DNA of 64,000 nt, from positions 1 to 64,000 of the forward strand of contig URNB01000001.1 of assembly GCA_900549055.1 (NCBI GenBank), written 5' to 3'. This DNA is from an uncultured Oscillospiraceae bacterium (GTDB lineage: Bacteria > Bacillota > Clostridia > Oscillospirales > Acutalibacteraceae). Numbering within the stretch: the first letter of the stretch is position 1; every line of letters begins with the position of its first letter. The position numbers and the translations under genes were made by a program. Under the pieces are notes generated by a model. The model saw nothing but the letters and a program-made list of their open reading frames with translations, made no database searches and was not told the DNA's origin. This document shows positions 24,892-34,953 of this stretch, piece after piece.

Positions 24892-25683
24892 ATGAAAAAA
24901 ATTACAGTTCTCGGCGGCGACAGCCGCCTTAAAATCGCCGCAGAGCAGCTCCGCGGCTACGGTTACACGGTAAATACTCCCGATTTCCCCGAAGTCGGGG
25001 ACTTAAGCGGCTGCGATGTACTGCTGCTGCCCGTGCCGACCACGCGCGACGGAGAGACACTGTTTGCCCCTGAGTGCCGCAAAAAAATATATCTTTTCGA
25101 TATTGCAAAGCTTGTACCTGACAGCACGCTTATACTGTCCTGCGGCTACATGTTTGAAGGGAAAAACTGCATAGATTACGGAAAAAACGACGCTTACTGC
25201 CTGCTCAACGCCGTTCCGACAGCCGAGGGCGCAATTGCTCTGGCAATAGAAAAAACTCCTTTTACCCTATGGGGAAGCCGCGTTTTGGTAATCGGCTGCG
25301 GCAGGGTCGGCAGAATACTGGCAGGGCGGCTCAAATCGCTCGGCTGCCGAGTTACGGTGAGCGCAAGGAAAGCGTCGGATTTCGCACTGATTTCGGCAAT
25401 GGGCTGTTACGCCGCAAAAACCTCCGAAATAAAAAAGCATCTTAACTGCGATATCATATTTAACACTGTTGACGTTAAGGTGATAGAGGACGGGGATTTT
25501 GAAGACTGCACCGCCGAGCTTATTATAGATCTGTCAAGTCACGGCGGATACGATTCCGCCGCGGCCGAAGCTGCCGGCATTACAGCGCTTAAGGCTCCCG
25601 GTCTGCCGGGCAAGACCGCGCCGCAAACCGCAGGAGAAATTTTGGCAAGAAGCGTGTGGGAAATTATAACGACTACTATATAA
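24892..25683 (+). CDS. dpaA: Dipicolinate synthase subunit A
   Basis: This 263-residue protein corresponds to SpoVFA, which with subunit B makes dipicolinic acid from the dihydrodipicolinate-pathway intermediate in the mother cell during sporulation. It has an N-terminal flavodoxin-like segment (ITVLGGDSRLKIAAEQL; DVLLLPVPTTRDG) and a dinucleotide-binding domain (VLVIGCGRVGRILAGRLKSL). It is somewhat shorter than the Bacillus protein. It stands 13 bases before dpaB. In Bacillus the pair sits directly in front of asd and dap genes; here asd-dapA-dapB lies about 35 kb away on the same strand. No sporulation-type promoter could be assigned with confidence. Confidence 0.92.
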   Translation: MKKITVLGGDSRLKIAAEQLRGYGYTVNTPDFPEVGDLSGCDVLLLPVPTTRDGETLFAPECRKKIYLFDIAKLVPDSTLILSCGYMFEGKNCIDYGKNDAYCLLNAVPTAEGAIALAIEKTPFTLWGSRVLVIGCGRVGRILAGRLKSLGCRVTVSARKASDFALISAMGCYAAKTSEIKKHLNCDIIFNTVDVKVIEDGDFEDCTAELIIDLSSHGGYDSAAAEAAGITALKAPGLPGKTAPQTAGEILARSVWEIITTTI

Positions 25684-25696
25684 AGAGGAGAACGAT

Positions 25697-26269
25697 ATGA
25701 AAAACATAACCGTGGGGTATGCGTTCTGCGGCTCTTTCTGCACTATTAAAAAATCTCTGGAGGCACTGAAGGAGCTTGCAAAGAATGATATTAAAATTAT
25801 ACCTATAATGTCACAGACAGTGTATTCGACCGACACCCGCTTCGGCTCTGCCGCATTTCTTCGCGAGGAGGTGGAGGATATCTGCAAGGCAAAAATCATA
25901 CACGATATCGCCGCCGCAGAGCCGATAGGCCCGAAAAATCTGCTCGATATCGCAGTGGTGTCGCCCTGCACGGGAAATACAATTGCCAAAACCGCCCTAG
26001 GCATCACCGATACACCGGTTACAATGGCGGTAAAGGCGCATTTGCGTAACAACAAGCCCGTAGTGCTGGCAATAGCCACAAATGACGCGCTCGGCGCTTC
26101 GGCAAAGAATATCGGGCTTCTGCACAATATGAACAACATTTATTTCGTCCCCTACCGTCAGGATGATCCCTTCGGTAAAAACAATTCGCTGGTCTGTGAT
26201 TTTTCGCTCTTGACCGAAACGGTCGAAAAGGCGCTTTCGGGCGAGCAATTGCAGCCGGTCATACTTTAG
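25697..26269 (+). CDS. dpaB: Dipicolinate synthase subunit B
   Basis: This 190-residue flavoprotein-like subunit corresponds to SpoVFB. The fold signature is clear: VGYAFCGSFCTIKKSLEALK at the N-terminus, IPIMSQTVYSTDTRFG, VSPCTGNTIAKTALGITDTP, and VVLAIATNDALGASAKNIG. It works with DpaA to form dipicolinate, which accumulates with calcium in the spore core. AGAGGAGAA precedes the start. Confidence 0.93.
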   Translation: MKNITVGYAFCGSFCTIKKSLEALKELAKNDIKIIPIMSQTVYSTDTRFGSAAFLREEVEDICKAKIIHDIAAAEPIGPKNLLDIAVVSPCTGNTIAKTALGITDTPVTMAVKAHLRNNKPVVLAIATNDALGASAKNIGLLHNMNNIYFVPYRQDDPFGKNNSLVCDFSLLTETVEKALSGEQLQPVIL

Positions 26270-26270
26270 C

Positions 26271-26301
26271 AAAAAACTGCCTCCCCTTATAAGGGAGGCA
26301 G
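26271..26301 (-). terminator. Rho-independent terminator of the minus-strand cluster
   Basis: A 9-bp stem CTGCCTCCC/GGGAGGCAG (26277-26285 with 26293-26301), followed on the minus strand by TTTTTT. It ends the gene at 26322 and also separates it from convergent dpaB. Confidence 0.8.
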
Positions 26302-26321
26302 CATACGAAGCTATGCAATAT

Positions 26322-27932
26322 TTAAATTTCGAACAGTATCCGCCTGTGCTCCGACTCAACATCCGGCACTTCCGTTTCACAGATATTGTTAAGCGGTGCA
26401 AAGCTGCTGCCGTTTTCACTTGTATAAATGCATTTTGCGGCATTTGTAAGACTTAGCTCTCCTACATTATCGACACACTCGGAATCTGTTCCCAAGAGTA
26501 AATATCCGTGGCCCAGTTTAATATGCGTGTTCCTGTATTCGGGGCAATCCGCCTGCAGCCTTATGAGCGGAATATCAAATTCCACAGTCAAATCGCATTC
26601 CTTTTCGGATATGCTTATTAAGGCAAAATCTCCCTCCGAATTAATTTTCATCGGCGTTCCGTCCTTTAAAATTCTTAAATTATCGGCGTATTTAGGTATG
26701 TAAGCCTTAAAAATCAAATTATCCCTTTGAGGGTTGACAATACGGAAATCGGTTTTTCCGATATAAGGATATTCCGTTTTTTCGGTTATTTCGGTTTCGC
26801 CGAATTTGTATAATCCGTCGTTATAATAAAGAATTTCAAAGGTATTGCCGTCTCGCAGAATTTGGTTTTCGGCGCAATAAGCCAAACCGTCTCCGCCGCG
26901 CATGGTACAGCACCAATAGGCGATACTCATATCCTCGCCGACAGGTCTTATAAAATCCTTGCCGTAACCTATGCACACATCAAGTCCGAAGCCGCCGTTA
27001 GGTCTTAAGGCATAACCCAGTGCGTTAAGATAAATTTTATGAAACCAAGCTAAATAATCGGAATTATGTGTCAGCTTATAAAGCTCGACGGCGCACATAA
27101 CCGAATCCACAACGGTGCACGGCTCTGTCCAGGACGGACGGCCGAACCAGTTTATATTTGCGTAATTCTCGGTCATTCCCTCGTTTACATACAGCTTGAA
27201 TATTCTCTCCGCGGTTTCAAGGTACTTTTTCTCATCGGTAATCTTATACAGCCGTATTACCCCGCGCGTTGCCGAAAGGGTGGCATGGGTCTGCATTTGA
27301 AGCCCCGCAAAATCAATTTTTGAGAAAACACCGTACATCTCGGTCAAAAGCGGAAGCAACTCCCATCTTTTAAGCTCAAGACACGCCTTTGACAATGCGT
27401 CCATACATATAAATGCGCAGCCTATATCGGTGGAAAGGTGCCAGCAGCCGCATCTTCCGCTGTTTTCACCGCTGAAGCCGCCGCCGTTATTTTTATTCCT
27501 TTCAATTGGATATTCACAATAATGGGTCTTTGCTTTTAAATAGAGATTGTTTATTATGTTTTCAATCAGATTATATATTTCCTCTTTGCCTGTTATCAGA
27601 TAGTATTCGATAAGACCGCTTAGCAGCCAATTGTGACCTGCAAGCTGCTGCTCGCTGAATTCGCCGTCGGGGAACACCTTGCCAAGATAGCCCATTTCGT
27701 TAAGATGCTCGCCCAAAGCGTCTATGATCTGCTCAAGGAACGCGGGCTCGCGCCCGGTTGCCTCACAAAGGCGCACAAGGGCTAAAATCGTTCTGCCCTC
27801 CCAGTCGCCGTACCACGCCGATTTATCGGCGGTGAAAATATAATCGGCACGGTAGCGGTAGCTTTCAAGAATACTGTAATTGAGCAAAAGCCTATATGCC
27901 AAATCACCGCGCACAGCTGTTGTTTTTTCCAT
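26322..27932 (-). CDS. GH127/GH146-like glycosidase (beta-L-arabinofuranosidase family type)
   Basis: This protein of about 536 residues has an N-terminal (alpha/alpha)6 barrel with WYGDWEGRTILALVRL and a C-terminal beta domain. Motifs resembling the cysteine-dependent GH127/146 active site are visible: EPCTVVDSVMCAVELY (candidate acid-base Glu and nucleophile Cys) and YWCCTMRGGDGLAY (paired Cys ligands). Such enzymes remove beta-L-arabinofuranose. The match is at the level of motifs, so another substrate is possible. No signal peptide is present. The ATG at 27932 follows GGGTGA. Confidence 0.65.
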   Translation of the reverse strand: MEKTTAVRGDLAYRLLLNYSILESYRYRADYIFTADKSAWYGDWEGRTILALVRLCEATGREPAFLEQIIDALGEHLNEMGYLGKVFPDGEFSEQQLAGHNWLLSGLIEYYLITGKEEIYNLIENIINNLYLKAKTHYCEYPIERNKNNGGGFSGENSGRCGCWHLSTDIGCAFICMDALSKACLELKRWELLPLLTEMYGVFSKIDFAGLQMQTHATLSATRGVIRLYKITDEKKYLETAERIFKLYVNEGMTENYANINWFGRPSWTEPCTVVDSVMCAVELYKLTHNSDYLAWFHKIYLNALGYALRPNGGFGLDVCIGYGKDFIRPVGEDMSIAYWCCTMRGGDGLAYCAENQILRDGNTFEILYYNDGLYKFGETEITEKTEYPYIGKTDFRIVNPQRDNLIFKAYIPKYADNLRILKDGTPMKINSEGDFALISISEKECDLTVEFDIPLIRLQADCPEYRNTHIKLGHGYLLLGTDSECVDNVGELSLTNAAKCIYTSENGSSFAPLNNICETEVPDVESEHRRILFEI

Positions 27933-27962
27933 TTTATCACCCAAAAAATTAAAATACGCCGC

Positions 27963-29888
27963 TTAAACGTTTATCAGCATAATTACCGGCATAAGAATTT
28001 CCGCCCTTTGCTTCACGGTCAAAGCTATGCCATCCGTAAAAAATTCAACAGGCTTAAGCTCCCCGTCACAATCTAATACTCTGACGGATTTTACACTGCG
28101 GTCGGTAATAAGCCGAATATCCGGCAGTACATCCAAACCGATATTAAATACCGCGCAAAAAAGCTCGCCCTCGTTCGCGGTATACGCCGCACGCAAAAGC
28201 ACCTCGGCGTCTCCCGGATAATATATCGGCAGATTTCCGCTTTCGCTGAGCAGCTCCGCCATTTGTTTTTTGCGGGATTCGTTTAAGAAAGAAAACGCCT
28301 CGCAATAATTATATTCCGTTCGCGGCGTGCCGCAAAAAGCAACGACCGTGCCGCCCGCCGCATTCTTAAAGCGAGTAACGGCGGGGAAAAGCGTTTCACG
28401 CTGCTTTCCGCCGATTATGTGATAAGCCTCGGAGCAGACCTCCACAGCTGAATCAAGCGGTATCAGCCTATGTATTCCCACCTGAGCCGAACAATCGTTT
28501 CCGTTCACATACAGCCTTTCTCCGCTGACATTCTCTCCGTTCCACGGCACGGCTTTTACACCCGTGTATTCGCCGAAGCCCCGCTCAAACAGTCTTTTTG
28601 CCGTATGAGCCGATAAAAATGCCGTTCCGCTGAGTATTTTTTTAAGCTCCTCATCGGAATATATCTCATCATCGAAGCCGTCCATGAAAACCGCACCGCC
28701 CGGCTCGTTTGAAAAATACAGAGGGAAGCCGAGTCTTTCAAGCACATGCGAATGCCACCCGTTTTCGGGGCTGCCGCTCCAGCCAAGCGCCAAAGAAGGC
28801 GTATCAGGCAGGGGTATTCTGCAGCCTAAGTGCTTCAAGGTAGAAGTAAGCCGGTTTAAGGTATTATAAAATCCCGTGTGCTCTCCCAAAATTTCCCTGT
28901 ATGCTTTTCCGCTTTCGGGTTCAAACGATGAAAGCCGTGTTATCCAGTGCTTTGCACCGCCGCAGCCCTCTATTATCGACGCGGTAAAATGCGCGTGCAG
29001 ATTAGAAGCGCTTGTGCTGTAGCGGTTTTGCGGGCAGGTATCGGTTTCGGCAAGCAAATGATCCGCCTTGTGCCGCAGCATATTTGCCTGACACGCCGCC
29101 ATATACATTACGGGGGTAAAATTTCTGGCTCCCGCAGATGTATACCGCGAGTTATTTACGCGCACAATAACGGGATTGCCGCACCCCGCCAGAATTTCCG
29201 CAATTTCGCCCGCGAATTCCGCCGCGTTGCCGCAGGCGCAGAAGCAGCCGGGTATTGACGGATTGACCGAATCTATGCCGTCCCGCATTGCCCTTGCGGC
29301 ATTAATAAGCGACTCACCCTGCGTTTTGAAAAATACCTCGCGCAGCGCCGTGTCGTTTTCATCAAAAATGCGGCGGCAAAGCTCGGAACGCGTCAATTCC
29401 TCGCCCGTCAGCTCATTTATCCGCGCCATATGCAGCCCGCAGGCACACCCTCTGCCGGGACGCGCCATAAGCCTGAAATCGTCGTCAACCATAATAATTT
29501 TCGGCCTGTGCTTTGCAATAGTCGCAAATTCATTGAAAAAATGTCTTTTAAAGCCCTCGTCATACGGGCAGCAAACATATTCCGTTCTGCCGTTCGCCAT
29601 GCCGACATACTGCGTAAAGGGCGACGCCTCGTCAAGCGGATAGCCATGTCCTATGGTCGCCTGCACCAAAATGCCGCATTCAAGCCCCATCTCGGCCAGC
29701 CTGTCTCTGAATAAATCATATTTACGGCACAGCTGCTCTGCCTTCCCGATAACCGGATTGCCCTCGGGCACCAGCTTCATCATAAAGAGCGCGCAGCTTG
29801 CGGTTCCGTTTTCATACTGTGCCTTTATATCCTCGCATATTTCTTCGACATGCGTATCGTCAAGCGGCATTATAGTATAATTATACAT
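27963..29888 (-). CDS. Uncharacterised 641-residue enzyme-like protein, possible clan A glycosidase
   Basis: I do not recognise a family with confidence. The N-terminal half looks like a TIM barrel (ALFMMKLVPEG; ECGILVQATIGHGYPLD; PKIIMVDDDFRLMARPGRGC; HLLAETDTCPQNRYSTSASN, then a long helical run). The acidic DDDF and AETD segments are candidates for catalytic residues, as in GH42-like enzymes. The C-terminal 200 residues look like a beta-galactosidase-style beta sandwich (GGTVVAFCGTPRTEYN; LFCAVFNIGLDVLPDIRLIT). It is Cys-rich with a GCACGLH stretch. No signal peptide is seen. AAAAGGAGAAGG fixes the ATG at 29888. It follows a terminator, so expression is by readthrough or a local promoter. 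Confidence 0.5.
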   Translation of the reverse strand: MYNYTIMPLDDTHVEEICEDIKAQYENGTASCALFMMKLVPEGNPVIGKAEQLCRKYDLFRDRLAEMGLECGILVQATIGHGYPLDEASPFTQYVGMANGRTEYVCCPYDEGFKRHFFNEFATIAKHRPKIIMVDDDFRLMARPGRGCACGLHMARINELTGEELTRSELCRRIFDENDTALREVFFKTQGESLINAARAMRDGIDSVNPSIPGCFCACGNAAEFAGEIAEILAGCGNPVIVRVNNSRYTSAGARNFTPVMYMAACQANMLRHKADHLLAETDTCPQNRYSTSASNLHAHFTASIIEGCGGAKHWITRLSSFEPESGKAYREILGEHTGFYNTLNRLTSTLKHLGCRIPLPDTPSLALGWSGSPENGWHSHVLERLGFPLYFSNEPGGAVFMDGFDDEIYSDEELKKILSGTAFLSAHTAKRLFERGFGEYTGVKAVPWNGENVSGERLYVNGNDCSAQVGIHRLIPLDSAVEVCSEAYHIIGGKQRETLFPAVTRFKNAAGGTVVAFCGTPRTEYNYCEAFSFLNESRKKQMAELLSESGNLPIYYPGDAEVLLRAAYTANEGELFCAVFNIGLDVLPDIRLITDRSVKSVRVLDCDGELKPVEFFTDGIALTVKQRAEILMPVIMLINV

Positions 29889-29901
29889 ACCTTCTCCTTT
29901 T

Positions 29902-29935
29902 AAAAAGCTGCCGCACATTTATAAAATGCGGCAGC
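29902..29935 (-). terminator. Rho-independent terminator after the giant GLUG gene
   Basis: Minus strand GCTGCCGCA/TGCGGCAGC, 9-bp stem (29907-29915 with 29927-29935), then TTTTTA. It lies directly upstream of the Shine-Dalgarno site of the next gene, so it may also act as an attenuator. Confidence 0.75.
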
Positions 29936-29954
29936 CGAAACAGCACCCATACTG

Positions 29955-32900
29955 TTATTTCTTTATGGATTTCTTTTTTCTGACGGCAATAATTATTATC
30001 ACCGCCGCCAACACGCCGGCTGCAATTACGGCGCCTATTATAATCCATACATAATTATTCGACGCGTCTTCCTGCGTATTTTTTGATTTGGCAGGCGTCT
30101 TTTTGCCGCCGTCAGGCTTCTTTACATTTTCCTCTGTCGGTTTTACCTCCTCCGATGTATTATCTTCATTGCCCGCGCTGTCGTTCATTGTATCGGCAAT
30201 CTGATTAGTATTCTTATTGCCGTTCGATTTTTCAGGCAGCTTATCATCGGAAAGATTTTTAATACTGTGAATTGTATCCGAGGTTCTGACGATCATTACA
30301 TCATCAAAGAATATACTTGTATTTCCGTCGGACACAAACGCAAGCCATGGCGTTCTTGCCGTAAACGAATATATGACCTCTGTCCATTCGTTTTGTTTAA
30401 GCGAGGATACCGACAGCATTTTTTCAACGCCGTTGTTCTTTTCCAATATATCCGGCCATGTTTTGAATGCTAAGGATATGTTACCGGAAGCGCCTGCGGT
30501 ATCGGTCATTATCCAGAATTTGAGCTTATATTCCGCACCTACGGTCAGCTCGTCGTCATAATTCACCAGGAATTCGTCGCTGACCGAGGCAAGACCCTTT
30601 CTGTGGATTGCCTTGCTGCCGCCGTGAACCTTATCTGCAACATATCCTGCTACGCCCGGTCTGTAATATTCGTGGTCTTCGCCGAGGTCGTATTCGGTAG
30701 CGGGATAGTTTTCAAAATCCTGCACTACCGAGGTCAGTTCCCACTTAGCATAAAGCGTCAACTTACCGGCGGGGAATATAGTCTCGGTGAATTTGCACTG
30801 CAGCTCGCTGTATACATACCAGCCTTCAAAGCGATAGCCCTCGCGCACAGGGGTAGGCAAAACAAGCTTTGCGCCTATAAGCCCCTCAATCGGAGGAACC
30901 GTAACACCCTCTGCGTTTGTCACAAAATCAATTCTTGTTTTTCTGGCTGTTGCCGTGGCGCTGCGTTTTATTCTCGGATAGAATATGCGCAGTATAGGCA
31001 TTGTATCGTCAACCGTCATCCATACCTTATCATAGTCAAGCCCGGGCATACCGCTTTTCGCATTTACACCGCACATATTGTCGGCGTTAACAAAGGTTAC
31101 GCCGAGTCCAACGGCAACGCCGAAGGTATAAACATTTTCATATGTGTTTCCTGCGGCTATCAGATCTCCTCTGCCGTCCACTATTTGATCGAAATCGGCA
31201 GTGCAGGCATAGCAGTTTCTGATAATGGAATCAGGAGCGAAAGCATTGCCCAAAAGCGCACCGCAGCGTGAGCCGCCTATCAGCTTTCCTACAAAATAGC
31301 TGTCTTCGATTTTAATCGGAGAGGGCGTACCCGAAACCATACCACCCGCGAAATTGCCGCGCACGATTACGGAGGTATCGGCAAAGCATCCGCTTATGAC
31401 CGGGTAATTTTCCTCTTTTACCTCATATTCCTCTCTCCAGTTCTTAACATACGCCGCAAATGCCGCGCCGTATGCCTCGTTTTTAACGGTGGAAACGTCA
31501 ATATAACTGTCAAGTATGCCGACATTTTTAATTGAAGCCTTTGTATCGATTCCGGGTATAAGTGCGCCGCGCACGTTATCAGCTTCGGTTCTGATATAAA
31601 TACCGGATACAATGTGTCCCTGTCCGTCCAAATGACCCGCAAAGGCGTTGCTTATACCGAAGGTCACATACCAGTGATTCAGCTTTTTGCCGTCATACCA
31701 GTTTTCGCTTGAGGTATCATTAAGCTTTATGTCCTCTGTCAGTACATAATATGCCGGAGTATCATTGTACACGGTATGCTCCGAAACCATTTTGTAAAGC
31801 TGTTCGCCTGTAGCAATTTGGTATGGGTCTTCTTCGGTACCTGTGCCTCCCGCATAGTCCTCCGCTTTAAGTCCGCTCCAGATCTGACCCGGAACACCGT
31901 CGGTTGAAGAATCGGACGATTTCTGATCCATATGCGGGTAGTCGTTTTCAACCGTGTTCCAAATAGTATCCCATTTAAGTTCGGGCATAGCGTTCCTTGC
32001 GGATTCGCCTATTATCTGTTCCTCTTTTACAACATTGACCGCTATGTTCTGCGCGTCGCCGTGCCTTGCCTGCGACTGCGAAACGGTGGAATATCTTATT
32101 CCCGATGGCATACCGAAGGATTTGTCAATCGCAACGCAGCCTACGGTATAGCTGTCCGTAACATTCGCGGTACCCCACGAATCGCCGTAAAAACCGCCGG
32201 CATAGTTAGATTTATTTTCAAAGCTGCCCACAAAATAACAGCTCGTAACATCCACAGAGCCTGCGCTTACCCCGCCTATCAGTCCGCCGACAGCCGCAGC
32301 CGCACCGAATATCGAGTCTCTTACGGAGCATTTGCTTATTCTTACGTTTGAGCCGGTTTGAATATATCCCGCGATACCGCCGAGATAGCAGTTACCTTCT
32401 CTCCTGCCGCTCAAATACGCTTTTCTTATGTTTACTCCCACAACGTTGCCTCTGCCCGCAAGCACGGGAATCAAGCCGCATTTTTCGGAAATATTATTAC
32501 AATAAAGCCCGTATACCGTGTAGCCTTTACCGTTAAGTCTGCCCTTAAAGCCCGTGTTGGGCTCGGTTAAATTAATGCTGTACCATGAGTTCAGCTTTGC
32601 CGCCGTATACCAGTTTTCCGCCTTTACATCGTTAAGATAAATATCTGCCGCCAGCTCATAATAAGCACCGGGCTCGGGGTCTGTTGAAAGGCAGTGCTCC
32701 TTTACCATTTTATAAAGCTGCTCCGCGGTTTCGATTATATACGGATCGCCCTTTTCGCCGCTGCCGCTCTTATATTCCGCGGCGGTTTTGCCGCTCCAAA
32801 CCTCGCCCTTTTTGCCGTCGTAATAATCGCCTACCGGCGCGTCCGAAACATTTTTGCCCGCGGTGCTTCCCTTTATTATCGGGTAACCGCTTTTATTTAT

Positions 32901-34913
32901 CTCCCAAACATCCCAACCGAGATTCGGCATGTTTACCTTTGCCGCGTCGCTCTGCATTGCGCTCTCGCCGCTGACTGCGGTGAGGTTAACGCCCTGCGAA
33001 ATCCACCAGCTGTATGCCGAATACAGAGTTCCGTCCGAAATGGCGGAAGCGTCTTTAAGATAGGGTGCCAAATTACCGGTTATAAATGCAACCACGGAAT
33101 ATGAATTGACAATTCTGAGATAGGATGTTGCCAAAACATTCGAGGCTACTATTCCGCCGCCCCAGCCGCTGCCTGCGGGATTTCCGTAATCATTGAATTT
33201 GGCAGCCGAGCCGCAGTATTCAACGGTTATCTTGGCATAGTGTCCGCAGCCGATAATTCCGCCGACATGGCAGTTTGCAAGATCACTGAAGTTAACGGTG
33301 TTATCCACCACGCATTTTGAAACCGTGATTACCGATGCCTTGTTTCCGGGTGCTAAATCTACGCAGCCCAAAATTCCGCCCATGTATACATCGACATTGT
33401 TATTGGGCGCGGCATATGCATACCGCACATTAACATTTGATATTACGGCATTGCCGTTAGCTCTCGGAATAAGTCCGTATGCGTATTTTTCCTTGTAGGT
33501 TCTGTAGTACATACCGTAAACGGTGTGTCCCTGACCGTCAAAATGCCCCGCAAAGCCCTGATACATCCAGGTGGTGTCTCCGTGCGATGCCCATTCCTTA
33601 GGATTATTGTTAAGCCAGTTTTTATCCTTGATATTATTTAAGAATATATCCTTTGTTAAAACAAAGTATAAGTTTTCGGAATTTTCCTTTGTAAACGAGG
33701 TGTTTGAGGAAAAGCCGTAAAGCTGCTCCGCGCTGCTTATCTTATAAGGATTTTCCTTTGTGCCGTCGCCCTCGAATTTTGTATCGGACGAGCCGTCCCA
33801 TACCTCAAGGTCGCTGCCGCTGCCGCTCTCATAAGCGGTGCTTCCCTTAATTGTGGGATAAGCGCCTTCATTTGCCTGCCAAACATCCCAGCCGAGCTTC
33901 GGCATATTGTTCTCTGCGCCCTTGCCCTGCATCGAAGCCTCGCTTGCAACCGGAGTAAGATTAACTCCGCCGTCGGTCGCCCACCAGCTTTGGGTGGAAT
34001 ACAGTGTGCCGTCGGAAATGTCCGCCGGCTTTATGCCGCCCATCCAGCCCGATACAAAGGCAACAATCGAGTAGGAGTTGATTATTCTGACATATTCCGC
34101 TCCCCAGTGCCCCGGCGCACAGATTATACCGCCGCCCTTTCCGGCTGACGGATTGCCGTAATCGCTGAATTTAGCTGCCGAGCCGCAGTAGCTTACAGTC
34201 ACCTTTGATTCGCGAACAGGCCCTATTATGCCGCCCAAAAGGCTGCCCGAAATCCTGCTGAAATCCACCGTGTTATCAACAACGCATTTGCTTATTTTAA
34301 CATTTGCCTGATATCCCGGGGAATAATCTCCGTTGTTCTTCTGAACAAAACCGACTATACCTCCCATATGAAACTCAACCGAATTGTTAGCCGCGGCAAA
34401 CGAATGCCTAAGGTTAACATTAGTAATTTCGGCATTCCCCGTTACCATGGGTATAAGGCCGTATGTTCCGCCTGCGGTGTAGTTATCGTAATACATACCG
34501 TAAACGGTGTGTCCATGACCGTCGAAAAAACCGGAGAAGCCGAGTGAAGCGTCGTTTGCCGCGTCTGCTCCCATTTTCGCCCATTCTCTCGGCGAATTGT
34601 TCATCCAATCGGAGCTTGAAACATCGTTCAGATAAATATCGTTCGTAAGAACATAGTATTTTTGCTCGGAATCCTTAACATTTACCCTTGCGGTAGCAAA
34701 GCCGTAAAGCTCCGCCGCGCTTGTTATTTTGTAAGGATTGTCTTTTGTGCCGGCGCCCTCAAATTCGGTATCGGACGAGCCGTCCCATACCTTTGTTTTT
34801 CCTGCGCCCGAAACCGCAATGCTTTCAATAAACAGGGACGAACAAAGCACGGCAATTACCGAAACTACCGCCGCAATTCTTGACAGCGTATCGGTTTTGA
34901 ATTTAAACCTCAT
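29955..34913 (-). CDS. Giant GLUG-repeat surface protein with InlB repeat, carbohydrate-binding-like domain and membrane anchor
   Basis: This 1652-residue protein has an N-terminal signal segment (about 10-33). Four large modules of about 310-340 residues begin near residues 41, 372, 707 and 1013 (each opens like VWDGSSDTEFEGAGTKDNPY and contains FxGHxDGxGHTVYGxY). One InlB-type repeat is near 1361 (GYRFEGWYVYSELQCKF ... LTLYAKWEL), and a beta-sandwich resembling a carbohydrate-binding module spans about 1393-1541 (YKLKFWIMTDTAG; IFFDDVMIVR). A charged low-complexity linker follows, with a C-terminal membrane segment (about 1620-1644) ending in a basic tail. No LPXTG is seen. It probably binds glycan at the cell surface. 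Its first two modules are close relatives of the 35799-37928 protein. Confidence 0.88.
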   Translation of the reverse strand: MRFKFKTDTLSRIAAVVSVIAVLCSSLFIESIAVSGAGKTKVWDGSSDTEFEGAGTKDNPYKITSAAELYGFATARVNVKDSEQKYYVLTNDIYLNDVSSSDWMNNSPREWAKMGADAANDASLGFSGFFDGHGHTVYGMYYDNYTAGGTYGLIPMVTGNAEITNVNLRHSFAAANNSVEFHMGGIVGFVQKNNGDYSPGYQANVKISKCVVDNTVDFSRISGSLLGGIIGPVRESKVTVSYCGSAAKFSDYGNPSAGKGGGIICAPGHWGAEYVRIINSYSIVAFVSGWMGGIKPADISDGTLYSTQSWWATDGGVNLTPVASEASMQGKGAENNMPKLGWDVWQANEGAYPTIKGSTAYESGSGSDLEVWDGSSDTKFEGDGTKENPYKISSAEQLYGFSSNTSFTKENSENLYFVLTKDIFLNNIKDKNWLNNNPKEWASHGDTTWMYQGFAGHFDGQGHTVYGMYYRTYKEKYAYGLIPRANGNAVISNVNVRYAYAAPNNNVDVYMGGILGCVDLAPGNKASVITVSKCVVDNTVNFSDLANCHVGGIIGCGHYAKITVEYCGSAAKFNDYGNPAGSGWGGGIVASNVLATSYLRIVNSYSVVAFITGNLAPYLKDASAISDGTLYSAYSWWISQGVNLTAVSGESAMQSDAAKVNMPNLGWDVWEINKSGYPIIKGSTAGKNVSDAPVGDYYDGKKGEVWSGKTAAEYKSGSGEKGDPYIIETAEQLYKMVKEHCLSTDPEPGAYYELAADIYLNDVKAENWYTAAKLNSWYSINLTEPNTGFKGRLNGKGYTVYGLYCNNISEKCGLIPVLAGRGNVVGVNIRKAYLSGRREGNCYLGGIAGYIQTGSNVRISKCSVRDSIFGAAAAVGGLIGGVSAGSVDVTSCYFVGSFENKSNYAGGFYGDSWGTANVTDSYTVGCVAIDKSFGMPSGIRYSTVSQSQARHGDAQNIAVNVVKEEQIIGESARNAMPELKWDTIWNTVENDYPHMDQKSSDSSTDGVPGQIWSGLKAEDYAGGTGTEEDPYQIATGEQLYKMVSEHTVYNDTPAYYVLTEDIKLNDTSSENWYDGKKLNHWYVTFGISNAFAGHLDGQGHIVSGIYIRTEADNVRGALIPGIDTKASIKNVGILDSYIDVSTVKNEAYGAAFAAYVKNWREEYEVKEENYPVISGCFADTSVIVRGNFAGGMVSGTPSPIKIEDSYFVGKLIGGSRCGALLGNAFAPDSIIRNCYACTADFDQIVDGRGDLIAAGNTYENVYTFGVAVGLGVTFVNADNMCGVNAKSGMPGLDYDKVWMTVDDTMPILRIFYPRIKRSATATARKTRIDFVTNAEGVTVPPIEGLIGAKLVLPTPVREGYRFEGWYVYSELQCKFTETIFPAGKLTLYAKWELTSVVQDFENYPATEYDLGEDHEYYRPGVAGYVADKVHGGSKAIHRKGLASVSDEFLVNYDDELTVGAEYKLKFWIMTDTAGASGNISLAFKTWPDILEKNNGVEKMLSVSSLKQNEWTEVIYSFTARTPWLAFVSDGNTSIFFDDVMIVRTSDTIHSIKNLSDDKLPEKSNGNKNTNQIADTMNDSAGNEDNTSEEVKPTEENVKKPDGGKKTPAKSKNTQEDASNNYVWIIIGAVIAAGVLAAVIIIIAVRKKKSIKK

Positions 34914-34953
34914 TTGTTTACCACCTCTACCGTAGGTATTTAAAATCTAAAAG

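Noticed and set aside
26322..29888. Transfer of the GH127/146-like and 641-residue genes as a separate island
   Set aside because: Base composition and codon style look like the neighbours by eye and no boundary repeats are seen; a proper composition analysis was not possible.
30603..34935. Plus-strand frames across the GLUG genes
   Set aside because: They are antisense shadows of the repeat-rich 1652-residue protein and lack ribosome binding sites and domains.
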